Made by a program: the position numbers and the translations under genes. The notes below the pieces were generated by a model. That model was given only the letters and a program-made list of their open reading frames with translations. It was not told where the DNA came from and did no database searches. DNA of 64,000 nucleotides from Flagellimonas oceani. Its GTDB lineage: Bacteria; Bacteroidota; Bacteroidia; Flavobacteriales; Flavobacteriaceae. The stretch lies in the NCBI RefSeq assembly GCF_011068285.1, contig NZ_CP049616.1, positions 4,360,001 through 4,424,000 of the forward strand. Direction: 5' to 3'. Shown here piece after piece: positions 41,939 through 51,500 of the stretch (the first letter of the stretch is position 1; every line of letters begins with the position of its first letter).

Positions 41939-42691
41939 TTGATTGCCACAATAAAGCACAACTCCCGAAACTATAAAATAGATCTGACAAAACCCCTGGA
42001 TATCTCCATATCGCTAAAAGGTGGTGACAAAAACGTGAACGCCTGGTACTTGGACCCACCAAAAATAGCACCGCACGAGGAGGATGGTTTTATAGGAAAG
42101 GTGTCCGAGGGCGCATCCACCAATTTCAACGATATCTGGTTCAACCCACATTCGCATGTAACGCATACGGAATGTCTGGGGCATATATCCGAGGAGTTCA
42201 ATTCCATCAACAAAAAACTGAAGCAATTTTTCTTCTTGGCCGAGGTAATTACCGTAGCACCCGAGCAAGCAGGGGAAGATTTTATCATCTCCGAAAAGCA
42301 AATAAAATACGCTTTGGGCAACAAAAAAAGACAGGCGGTGGTCATTAGGACGATGCCCAATTTGGGATACAAGCGCTCTAAAAAATACTCGGATACCAAT
42401 CCAACATATTTAACCGAGGCTGCCGCCAAGTATATGGTAAAAAAAGGAGTGGAGCATTTGCTTATCGACCTTCCGTCCGTGGATAAGGAGCGGGACGGGG
42501 GCGAGCTTTTGGCGCACAAGGCCTTTTGGAACATGGGCGGAAAGCCCAGGACAAAAGCTACCATTACGGAATTTATCTATGTGCCCAACCCGGTTGAGGA
42601 TGGTACTTATTTCTTAAACTTGCAAGTAGCGCCTTTTGAAAATGATGCCAGCCCCAGCAGGCCTGTTTTATTTAAAATTGAAGACCAATAA
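41939..42691 (+). CDS. Cyclase family protein (kynurenine formamidase-like)
   Basis: A 250-residue metal-dependent hydrolase of the cyclase/KynB-like family. The metal motif is FNPHSHVTHTECLGHI (about residues 68-83), a variant of the HxGTHxDxxxH pattern. The only reasonable start is the TTG at 41939, since an in-frame stop lies three codons before it and no ATG occurs before the motif. The gene begins a run of six same-strand genes with almost no gaps, ending in the MutS-like gene. The substrate is unknown. Confidence 0.8.
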   Translation: MIATIKHNSRNYKIDLTKPLDISISLKGGDKNVNAWYLDPPKIAPHEEDGFIGKVSEGASTNFNDIWFNPHSHVTHTECLGHISEEFNSINKKLKQFFFLAEVITVAPEQAGEDFIISEKQIKYALGNKKRQAVVIRTMPNLGYKRSKKYSDTNPTYLTEAAAKYMVKKGVEHLLIDLPSVDKERDGGELLAHKAFWNMGGKPRTKATITEFIYVPNPVEDGTYFLNLQVAPFENDASPSRPVLFKIEDQ

Positions 42692-43042
42692 ATGAAAACG
42701 ACACTCAAGTTGGAAGAATTAATGATGTTTGTGTTGGGCATCTATCTTTTTGCTTTGTTGGATTACGCTTGGTGGTGGTTTTTCGTATTGATTTTAACTC
42801 CGGATATTGGAATGTTGGGCTACCTTTTCGGAAACAGGGCAGGGGCTTTTTGTTATAACCTGTTCCACCATAAAGGCATTGCGATGCTAATATATTTAGC
42901 AGGCTCTTACTTTTCCATACCTTTATGCCAATTGATCGGAGTAATCCTATTTTCGCACTCCGCTTTGGATAGAATGTTCGGTTACGGATTAAAATATGAC
43001 AAAGGATTCAAGTTCACCCATTTGGGTGAAATAGGCAAATAA
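42692..43042 (+). CDS. DUF4260 family membrane protein
   Basis: A 116-residue membrane protein with three or four helices (about 8-24, 30-46, 60-76, 78-94). The motifs PDIGMLGYLFGNRAGAFCYNLFHHKG and SALDRMFGYGLKYDKGFKFTHLGEIGK are those of DUF4260, common in Bacteroidetes and Firmicutes. The two histidines before Lys-Gly and the final HLGEIGK are conserved in the family. The role is unknown. It starts directly after the stop of the cyclase gene. Confidence 0.85.
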   Translation: MKTTLKLEELMMFVLGIYLFALLDYAWWWFFVLILTPDIGMLGYLFGNRAGAFCYNLFHHKGIAMLIYLAGSYFSIPLCQLIGVILFSHSALDRMFGYGLKYDKGFKFTHLGEIGK

Positions 43043-43043
43043 C

Positions 43044-43667
43044 ATGGGTGAAGTTGTAGATATAGTTTTAGGGTTGGTTTTGGGCGCAATATTGATGTAT
43101 TGGGTATATTCGCTGTTTCGTAAAAAACGAAACAAGGAAATCACCGAAGAGCAGTCCACTGTAATCCTCAACAAGATACGTAGTGTTTGCAAACTCGTTT
43201 CCGTTGAAGGTGATTTTGCCGAAATCTATCATTACGAGAACACCAAGGACAGTTTTATGAGCCTGTTCCGGAGCAAAAAAAAGGCACTGATCGTAATCAA
43301 GGCAAAGGCGCACATCGGCTACGATTTGAACAAACTGGACATGAGGGCCGAAAATGATAAAAAGAAAATCATTCTAAGCCATTTTCCCGAGCCCGAAGTA
43401 TTGTCCATAGAGCCGGACCTGCAATTTTATGACATTAAAAATGGTATCTTCAACAGCTTTTCGCCTACAGATCTAACCAATCTCAACCAAGAGGCCAAAG
43501 AGCACATCAAACAGAAAATACCAGAAAGCGGACTGATGGAAACCGCAAAAAAAGAAGCATTACAGGCCGTTTTGGTCGTGGAGAAAATCGTAGAGACCAT
43601 AGGGTGGACGTTGGATTATTCCGCCTTGGAAATATCAAATAGAGAAAAACAATTTTTAGAAGAATAG
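43044..43667 (+). CDS. DUF4230 domain protein, membrane-anchored
   Basis: A 207-residue protein with one N-terminal membrane helix (about 4-22), then a soluble domain of the DUF4230 type: CKLVSVEGDFAEIYHYENT, KKALIVIKAKAHIGYDLNKL, ILSHFPEPEVLSIEPDLQFYD. The function of the family is not known. It starts 1 bp after the DUF4260 stop, so it is part of the same operon. No catalytic residues are evident. Confidence 0.8.
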   Translation: MGEVVDIVLGLVLGAILMYWVYSLFRKKRNKEITEEQSTVILNKIRSVCKLVSVEGDFAEIYHYENTKDSFMSLFRSKKKALIVIKAKAHIGYDLNKLDMRAENDKKKIILSHFPEPEVLSIEPDLQFYDIKNGIFNSFSPTDLTNLNQEAKEHIKQKIPESGLMETAKKEALQAVLVVEKIVETIGWTLDYSALEISNREKQFLEE

Positions 43668-43668
43668 T

Positions 43669-44073
43669 ATGAAAACAAAAATCATAACCTTGCTGTTGGT
43701 AGGCGTATTGGCCTCCAGTTGTGTAGAAATCAAAAACGATATGAACAATAATTTCGATCACACTTTTGCCCATGTGGTATATTTCTGGTTCAAAAATCCG
43801 GATAGTCAAGAGGCCAGGGATACTTTTGAAGCATCCTTGACCAAATTTTTGAACAATTCCGAGTATGCAAAGACCAAATTCATAGGCAAGCCACCAAAGG
43901 CGATTCGCGATGTGGTGGATGATTCGTTCACCTATTCCCTGATTCTCTCTTTTGAATCCGCCGAAGATCAGGCCGCCTATCAAGACGAAGCACCGCACAA
44001 GGTATTTATTGAAGAGTGTGAGGACCTTTGGGAAAAAGTCATCGTTTACGACTCGCAGGGCATCCAACAATGA
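43669..44073 (+). CDS. Dabb-domain lipoprotein
   Basis: A 134-residue protein of the stress-responsive alpha/beta-barrel (Dabb) fold: HTFAHVVYFWFKNPDSQEARDTFE at the start, YSLILSFESAEDQAAYQDEAPHKVFIEE at the end. A signal peptide ends in LASSC, so Cys19 is probably lipidated, which is common for Bacteroidetes members. Dabb proteins form small dimeric barrels, some of them enzymes or heme-related. It starts 1 bp after the DUF4230 stop and overlaps the next gene by 4 bp. Confidence 0.82.
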   Translation: MKTKIITLLLVGVLASSCVEIKNDMNNNFDHTFAHVVYFWFKNPDSQEARDTFEASLTKFLNNSEYAKTKFIGKPPKAIRDVVDDSFTYSLILSFESAEDQAAYQDEAPHKVFIEECEDLWEKVIVYDSQGIQQ

Positions 44074-44429
44074 ATGTTGAGGAGTTAAGGGAAATTTGTA
44101 TCTCCAAAAAAGGGGCGACAGAGGAGTTTCCTTTTGATGAAAGTACGTTGGTGTTCAAGGTCATGGGCAAAATGTTTGTCCTAGTGCCCTTGGAGCGCCT
44201 CCCGCCCCAATGCAATTTAAAATGTGACCCCGAAAGGGCAGAGACGCTTCGGGAAGAATATGATGGCACCATCACTCCGGGCTACCACATGAGCAAAAAG
44301 CATTGGAACACCCTGCTCTTGGAACAGCTCCCGCCCCAATTGATCAAAGATTTAGTAGACCATTCCTACGAATTGGTCGTATCTGGATTAACCAAAAAAC
44401 TTCAACAAGAGCTACAAAATTTAGGTTGA
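44070..44429 (+). CDS. MmcQ/YjbR family protein
   Basis: A 119-residue protein with the MmcQ/YjbR double-wing fold: NVEELREICISKKGATEEFPFD, VFKVMGKMFVLVPL, LKCDPERAETLREEYDGTITPGYHMSKKHWNTL. The family is thought to bind DNA because of its fold, although direct evidence is thin. The ATG at 44070 overlaps the Dabb stop by ATGA; a longer in-frame reading from upstream would run through the Dabb gene and is not likely. The MutS-like gene follows after 6 bp, which fits a DNA-related function for the pair. Confidence 0.88.
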   Translation: MNVEELREICISKKGATEEFPFDESTLVFKVMGKMFVLVPLERLPPQCNLKCDPERAETLREEYDGTITPGYHMSKKHWNTLLLEQLPPQLIKDLVDHSYELVVSGLTKKLQQELQNLG

Positions 44430-44435
44430 TTTTAA

Positions 44436-46208
44436 ATGCAGGATTTACAAGGTTTTTTTAGTTCTCAACAAGAGAAGCACCAACAGGAGCTTCAGCAGGT
44501 AAAAAAGAAATTGGGGCTGTTGGCCACGTTGCGATTATCAGTTTTTGTGGCTTTGGCGCTCGGGATTTATTTTCTGTGGGGGACTACGGCCATTTTTGTG
44601 CTGTTGCCCCTCGGTATAGTGCTGTTTTTGTTTTTGGTCACTCGGTTCAGCAATGTTAAGCGGCATAAGGAATATCTGCAACGGCTCATTGTCATCAATG
44701 GCACCGAGTTGGATATTTTGTCGCGTAAGTTTCACCATTTGCCCGATGGAAAGGAGTTTTTAAAGCCCGATCATCCGTATGCGCAGGATTTGGATGTTTT
44801 TGGACGGGGCTCCTTTTATCAATATACCAACCGGACTACTTTGGTGCAGGGAAGTGAGGTGTTCGCTAACCTTCTATTGGACGGTTATCCAAAGGATATA
44901 GCAAAAAAACAAGCAGCTATTCAAGAGTTGGCCCAATTGCCCGAGTGGCGACAACATTTTTCGGCATTGGCAGGTGAGACCGAGCCCAAGATCTCTCCGG
45001 ATGTGGTTTCCTATTGGATGAAAAACCACAAATCCTTTATACCCAAATGGGGCGGGATGGTCCCCGTTATTTTTGCGTCGTTATCCCTTATATTGATCGC
45101 CATGGCTTTTTGGGGATGGGTGCCGGAAAGCTTAATCCTGTTTTGGTATTTTTTAGGTGTCGGGGCCGTGGGTCGCTACGCAAAGAAAATTTTGGCATTT
45201 ACAGCAAAAGTATCGGAGGCGCAGGATACCATCCAACAGCACCAACGATTGATCTCCGAACTGGAGGAGCATACGTTCAATTCGGAATTGCTGCAAGAAC
45301 TTCAAAAAAAATTGGTGGTCGAGGGAGAAAGGACCTCTAAAATATTGAAGCGCTTCTCGCAAAGTATGACCATGCTCGAACAGCAGTTCAACTTGGTGAT
45401 ATCAATGTTCGCACAGGGACTGGGTCTATATAGTGTGTATTATGCTTTTCAAATTGAATCTTGGATAGGGAAGCACGGGCAAGATGTGGAAGGTTGGTTT
45501 GCGGCCATTGCCCAGTTTGATGCCTACATTACACTTGGTACCTATGCCTTTAACCATCCGGAACATACCTATCCAAATTTAGTGGGCGGCAATATCGTGA
45601 TGCAAGGAAAAGACATAGGACACCCTTTGGTGGATTCCCGAAAGAACATTTTAAACGATTTTGAGATAGAAAAGGGACGTTTTTGTATTGTTACCGGTGC
45701 CAACATGGCGGGGAAGAGTACTTTTTTACGTGCTGTTGGACTTCAGATCGTGATGGCGAACATGGGCTTGCCCATAATGGGAAAGGAAGTGCTGTACAAT
45801 CCTGTGCGGTTATTGACCAGCATGCGTTCTTCGGATTCGTTGGCGGATGAGACCTCGTATTTTTACGCGGAGCTCAAACGCTTAAAATACATTGTGGAAG
45901 AGCTGGAAAAAGATGATTGTTTTGTAATTCTCGACGAAATACTGAAGGGAACCAATAGTGTGGACAAGGCCGAAGGTTCAAAGAAATTTGTGGAGCGATT
46001 GGTACGGAACGGTTCCACGGGGATGGTGGCTACCCACGATTTGAGCCTGTGCACCCTTGCCGATGAGCTTCCAGAGGTGGAAAACCGCTATTTTGATGCC
46101 CAGATCTTGGACGGTGAACTCTATTTTGATTATAAGTTCAAAGAAGGGGTCTGCCAGAATATGAACGCCTCTTTCTTACTTAGAAAGATGGACATTATAA
46201 AGGATTAG
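44436..46208 (+). CDS. Membrane-anchored MutS-like ATPase
   Basis: A 590-residue protein with a MutS family V ATPase domain at the C-terminal end: Walker A GANMAGKST at 421-429, the TSMRSSDSLADETSYFYAEL signature of MutS (about 461-480), and Walker B CFVILDEI near 495-502. The N-terminal 400 residues lack the mismatch-recognition domain; they contain two pairs of membrane helices (about 33-70 and 208-245) and a MutS core-like lever (250-330). Such membrane MutS-domain proteins are known in Bacteroidetes but not characterised. It lacks the Smr nuclease domain of MutS2. It ends the operon and shares TTAG with the stop of the convergent barrel gene. Confidence 0.85.
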   Translation: MQDLQGFFSSQQEKHQQELQQVKKKLGLLATLRLSVFVALALGIYFLWGTTAIFVLLPLGIVLFLFLVTRFSNVKRHKEYLQRLIVINGTELDILSRKFHHLPDGKEFLKPDHPYAQDLDVFGRGSFYQYTNRTTLVQGSEVFANLLLDGYPKDIAKKQAAIQELAQLPEWRQHFSALAGETEPKISPDVVSYWMKNHKSFIPKWGGMVPVIFASLSLILIAMAFWGWVPESLILFWYFLGVGAVGRYAKKILAFTAKVSEAQDTIQQHQRLISELEEHTFNSELLQELQKKLVVEGERTSKILKRFSQSMTMLEQQFNLVISMFAQGLGLYSVYYAFQIESWIGKHGQDVEGWFAAIAQFDAYITLGTYAFNHPEHTYPNLVGGNIVMQGKDIGHPLVDSRKNILNDFEIEKGRFCIVTGANMAGKSTFLRAVGLQIVMANMGLPIMGKEVLYNPVRLLTSMRSSDSLADETSYFYAELKRLKYIVEELEKDDCFVILDEILKGTNSVDKAEGSKKFVERLVRNGSTGMVATHDLSLCTLADELPEVENRYFDAQILDGELYFDYKFKEGVCQNMNASFLLRKMDIIKD

Positions 46209-48529
46209 AAAGGATAGCCAATGGCAAAGTTTAAGGTTGCCTTGTTTCCATTATTTCCAAAGAAAGGCACATTCCATCGGTCGTTTTTAGGTTGGTAAGG
46301 CACCCTAAAGGGGGAGGCGAGATCAAAACGAATAACAAAGTTCTGTATGTCCACCCGTAGTCCAAAACCAAATCCTGCACCTACTTCCTGTAACCAATCG
46401 GACTCAAATCTACCATCCGTAAAAAGTGAATTGGAAAAATTACTGTTCTGTTGGTCGGCTTCCAGATCGTCATAATTTCCGGTGAGCCAAACATTTCCCG
46501 CATCTACAAAAAAGGCCCCCTTGAGAAAGGAGAAAAGAGGAAAACGATATTCAATATTGGCTTCCAACTTTAGATTTCCCGAGCGGTCAAAAAAATCAGT
46601 GGTGGAGTCGTTGGGGTCTACGTTAAAATTTCCCGGCCCTAGCGACCTTATGTTAAAGGCCCTTACGCTGTATGGCCCTCCCGAGAAAAATTGTTTTACA
46701 AACGGCAGCGTTTCACTGTTTCCATAAGGTATGCCCCATCCGGCATATATTCGAGATACCAGGGTTTGCTCCTTGTCCCAACGCAAATACAACCGAAAAT
46801 CGGCGTCCATTTTAGCATATTGGGCATATTCCGAACCTAGGATGGTCCCGGAACCCCCATCCATCAAACTTAAAAGATTTCCGGCCAGATCGATATTGGT
46901 GGAAAAAAATATGGGATACTCTTTTCCCAGATCGGATATTTCATCATAAGTAAAGGTGTAGAGGAGCCCTGCAATAAAACGTTGGTCAAAACTTCTGCGA
47001 AGAAAGGGGTTATCGTCCAAAATTTCTTGAAATTCATCCGTAACGTTGGACAATCGTGTGTAATTGATGTTTATGGGGTCTAACTGATGGTACACATATC
47101 TGTTCTCTTTCCAAGTATATCCAAAGGAACCGTTTATGGAGCTTAAGGTAAAAAGTTGGCTTCGATTCAAGAAATCCACCCCTGCGGAAATTTTTGTCTT
47201 GGGAACGGAATACCTGAAGTTTTTTGGTGAAAAGGGAATGGACCTAGGGAAAATCAAATCTCCTTTCAATCCCCAAGAAATACTGCTCAAACTGGAATTG
47301 TTTCCGGATGAAAGTTGGGATTCATAAGAGAAATGGGTGGATAAACTCAAGGTTTCGCCGCCTTTAAAGAGGTTTCTGTTGTTGTAGGACAATAATAATC
47401 CAGGGCCGGTAAATCCATTGGATTTGGTGACTGCCTGTATCTCGGCCCGCACCGACCGTTTTGTTAAAGGGGCAAGATAAATATCGGCGGCAAGGGAGCC
47501 ACCATCCCCATCTGTATTCGTTGTATCCAGTTCCCTGTACTGTATGTTCACATACTTATAACTTCCCAGGGAGGAAAGCCTACTGCTTGTTGTTTTAGAA
47601 ATGTTGGCGTTGTACAGGTCGCCTTCCTTGAGCAATAGATAGGTTTCCAGTAATTTGGGCTTAAAGTAATATTCGTTCTGAATAAAATCGGTTCCATTGA
47701 CCGTGGTACGGTTTTGTTTGGACAAGGGCAGGGTATCTCCCTCGATCGAGTAATTCGGATATACCGTAATGGAGTCGATGGTGTAGGGAATGGCCGATTT
47801 TTTTGGCACTTCTTTTTTTAATCGGAGGAACAGGTCAAATTTTCGATTTTTATATTGATTGGTATCCGCTTCGAAAATTAGAAGATTGGCATGGCTGTTA
47901 TAGTAACCCTGTTGTTTAAGGCCGTGGTCCAACCGTTCCCGTTCCGCTTTCAATAGGTCTAGATCAAACCGGTTGTTCTTTGATAAGGGGGTTTCCTTGA
48001 TGAGTTCCTCCAACGCTTTATATATTGGCAGGGTATCCATATCCACCTCATAATTCTCCAATGTGTAAGGTTCCTGTACAGTGGCAGAGTAGTTTACCGA
48101 TGCAAATTTTTCCTCCAAAATGGTCTCGGAACCCGTACGGCTATAAAAAAAGCCATTATTGTTCAATCGGTTCAATAAGAGCTCTTCCACCTGCTCCGGA
48201 TCTACATCGGAAAAATATACGGGTTCCTCACCAAAGGATTTATTGAGAAATTTGTAAAGGAAGCCGGGTTTTTTCCGCTGGGCCTTGTAATGAAAATACA
48301 ACCTGGGTTTCATTCCGATAAATGTGGTATTGGGGTTGGGTTCGATCATATCGGTCAACTCGGACTTAACATCTTTCAAGCCTTTTACTTCCCCGATGGT
48401 ATCCAATGCCAACTCTGCCCCGGTATAGAGGCGTTCGCCTTCGGGAATAAATTTTTTTATACTGCAGGAGTGCAATAAAAAAAACGCCAGACCAGTGTAG
48501 ATTAGATATGTTTTACCAAAGTTTTTCAA
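46205..48529 (-). CDS. BamA/TamA family outer-membrane barrel, lipoprotein-type
   Basis: A 774-residue Omp85-type protein. The N-terminal signal ends in LLHSC, so it is probably lipidated at Cys22, a feature of Bacteroidetes TamA-like proteins. POTRA-like segments occupy about 30-370 and a 16-strand surface-antigen barrel the rest (the QFFSGGPYSVRAFNIRSLGPG region is the lid-lock motif). The last residues end in aromatic-rich GYPF. It is 11 bp downstream of tamB on the same strand, so it is the barrel half of a TamAB-like system that moves substrates to the outer membrane. Confidence 0.9.
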   Translation of the reverse strand: MKNFGKTYLIYTGLAFFLLHSCSIKKFIPEGERLYTGAELALDTIGEVKGLKDVKSELTDMIEPNPNTTFIGMKPRLYFHYKAQRKKPGFLYKFLNKSFGEEPVYFSDVDPEQVEELLLNRLNNNGFFYSRTGSETILEEKFASVNYSATVQEPYTLENYEVDMDTLPIYKALEELIKETPLSKNNRFDLDLLKAERERLDHGLKQQGYYNSHANLLIFEADTNQYKNRKFDLFLRLKKEVPKKSAIPYTIDSITVYPNYSIEGDTLPLSKQNRTTVNGTDFIQNEYYFKPKLLETYLLLKEGDLYNANISKTTSSRLSSLGSYKYVNIQYRELDTTNTDGDGGSLAADIYLAPLTKRSVRAEIQAVTKSNGFTGPGLLLSYNNRNLFKGGETLSLSTHFSYESQLSSGNNSSLSSISWGLKGDLIFPRSIPFSPKNFRYSVPKTKISAGVDFLNRSQLFTLSSINGSFGYTWKENRYVYHQLDPININYTRLSNVTDEFQEILDDNPFLRRSFDQRFIAGLLYTFTYDEISDLGKEYPIFFSTNIDLAGNLLSLMDGGSGTILGSEYAQYAKMDADFRLYLRWDKEQTLVSRIYAGWGIPYGNSETLPFVKQFFSGGPYSVRAFNIRSLGPGNFNVDPNDSTTDFFDRSGNLKLEANIEYRFPLFSFLKGAFFVDAGNVWLTGNYDDLEADQQNSNFSNSLFTDGRFESDWLQEVGAGFGFGLRVDIQNFVIRFDLASPFRVPYQPKNDRWNVPFFGNNGNKATLNFAIGYPF

Positions 48530-48540
48530 AAAAATAATTT

Positions 48541-51500
48541 TTATTGTTTTTTCTTGTCCGCATCCTTTGCCAATGGTTCCTCTTCTTTGGCCTTGGCTTT
48601 TATTGGACTGAACAATTGACTGAATTTATTGAATTCCCTATTGAAAATAAAGGCAAGTCCGGTTACGATCAATTGCCCGTCTATGATATTTTGATATTCC
48701 TGTCTCCTAAACCCTTTGAGCCGATAGGTGCCTTCCTCGCTCAATAGATATTCCAAGGTCACATTTCCAATAAGGGGTGTGGAAGTGTCGGAACTGGAGG
48801 CCCTTCCCTCTACATCCACGGCACTACCGGCGGTAACGATAAAGCGGTCGTCAAACAGTTTTTTTCTGGCATTAATGTTCAATTGGGTTCTATTTTGATA
48901 TCCATTGCCCTGGTTTTCTTGGAAACTGTCCAAATCAAAATCCAGCTCCAAGCCAGTATTGCCCATTATTTTGTTGGAAAGGGAATTGAGCTCTCCCGAG
49001 AGGGCCTTGTTTACATTGTCACGGGCCAATGCAACGGCACCACCACTGCTTCCGTCGCTTCCGGAGGTAGGGAAGAACCGGTTCAGGGCCAGTAATGAAA
49101 AAACCTGTTTGTTAAGCTCGGATTCCTGCTCGTTCAACTGTTGTATGCGACCGTAGACACCTCCTCCGTAACTGCCTTGGGCACTTTCGGGCATGTCCAG
49201 GGAAAAGGAAATCTCGGGGGACATAATTTCGCCGCCTACCATTAAATAGACCAAAAATGTAGCGGGCCTTTGGTATTGTCCGGAAATCCCTGTGTCCTGT
49301 CCATAACTTATGGATGACATTAAGGGTGTTGGAGAGGTTTCGACTTCATAAGTGGCCGTAACATCCAAGGTAGCGTTGTACGGATCCCCGGACCACACCA
49401 CGGTACTGCCATCGTTTATGGTGAACTTTCGGTTTACCAAGTTATAAAGGCTTGTTCTGTAAAAACCGGAATTGAGTTCCAGCCTACCGGACAGCCCAAT
49501 GTTGTCATTCCGATTTAGGCTCAAGTTCAATGTGGCGTTTCCGGAAGCCTGCAACATATCGCCTGTCCTCTCATCCAGTACTACTTTAAAAACCGCTTTG
49601 TCCGAGATTTCCAATGTAGTATTGATGTCCATCCCGGCAAAAACCGAATTGCCCGTTTCCCCGGTATTTCTCGTCAATATGGCATCGGGGTTCTTACGGT
49701 TCACAAAAATGACGACTCCTTCCCTTTCCTGGATTTCGTACTGGGACTTGGGAACTAGATAGGTAAGGTCGGTTGCATTACCAATGTTGATCTTGCCATT
49801 GATGACGGGAAGCTCCAGATTTCCGGTCACCTCCAGATCCGTATCCACAATGGCCTTGCCATAAACCAGTTCGTTATCGCCTTTTTTGGAATCGAGCACC
49901 GTAAATTTATCAGCTCGGATGATGAGGTCGAACCCCGGATTGAGCAATTCTTCCGTAAGAATGGCCCCATCCAGTACCAATGTGCCACTGCCAGTGTCGT
50001 TTATACTGAAATCATCAAAAACAATCTCTTCTTCATTGAGGCTCAGTGTTTGACCGCTCACTCCCAATTTTGTTTTAAAAGCTGAGAGGGTAACTCCAAC
50101 CTCGTTAAAACTCAACCTACCGGAATAAGTAGGATTGCTTGTGGTGCCACCGACCTGCATGCTTCCGGAAATGTATCCAGAGGCATCGGATATTTGTTCC
50201 TTGAGAAACCCTTGCACTATACGGGTTTCAAATTTTTGAATGTCAAGGTCCATGTTTAAATCGGCACCCTGTTGTTGGGCCACATAATTCCCTGTCAAAC
50301 TTAAATCGGCGCCCTCTCCCTTCACTACCAGGTCAAAATCATAATCCGAAAGTGATTTGGAGGAGGCGTTTAAGCTGAGACTGCCCAACGGGGTCTGCAT
50401 AAACTGAAAATCCGTGATGTCCATTTTGGATACCAACCCTGAGGCGCTGTAGGGATTTAGGACCACAAAATTTCCCTGTACGGTTCCTTTTGCCAATGCC
50501 TGTTCGGGGTTTAGGAGACTTAAAAAGGTTTGAAGCTGAAAATTTTCGAAAATAATACCAATATGTACGCTGTCCATTTCGGGCACTGCCGTGGAAACTT
50601 CCAGTTTTTGACCGTTTCTTGAAAGTTTGAGGTTTGTGAACTCCGTATAGGAATCCGCCATTACAATTTTATTGTCATCGGGGATTTCCCACGGTTTTTT
50701 GTTCAGCAACAGGTTTTCTGGAGAAATATGTAGGCTCAGTGTATCTTTTTTGAACACCAACTCGGATGATACATGCATTATTTGGGTGGTATCGTTAACC
50801 GAATTAAAATCCAGCACCAGTTCCTTGTTCTGTAGGTTTCCCTCGATATAGGTTTTTTTTAAGTGGACGGGGTCCAACTTAAAATTTTTGAGACCGGCGT
50901 AAAAATTGAGATTGGTGGAATCTCCCTGTAGGTTTACCTCAAGGCTATCCACGGTGCTTCCGGCATAGGTAAACTTGGGAACGGATACTTTCCCGGCAAT
51001 TTGCTTGGTTCTTGCATTGAACTTGGCATCAATGTTCACGGAATCCACATCTTCAAACCCGTCAAAAAACACTTTGGAAATAATAGGTGTCGGAACAAGG
51101 GCCAAGTCCAACTGTGCCTCCACGTCATCTAAACTTTTGGAAAGTGTGCTGTCAGTGGAAAAATAGTTTTCCACCTGCTTTTTTAATGCGGTGTTGATTC
51201 TGTTCAACGAAGCGTTGGAATGCAGTCCGCCATTAAGAAAGCCACTTTTTACCGTGGCATCCGTAATGGAGTCCTCCACTCGGGCATTTATCAATATGGG
51301 CGTAATTTGATATTGTTTGTTATCGGCGACAGCAATTCCATTTTTGATGGAAGCCTCAACCGCGTATTTGTTGGAGTTCCCTTGATAAGAACCTTCAAGA
51401 TCACCTGCAATCTTGATGTCGTTTTTAGTGAAACCAAGTTTCCGAAGGTCGGCCCCGATAATGTTGGATGTAAAGCTTATGTTGTTGCTGTTGGAAGTAA

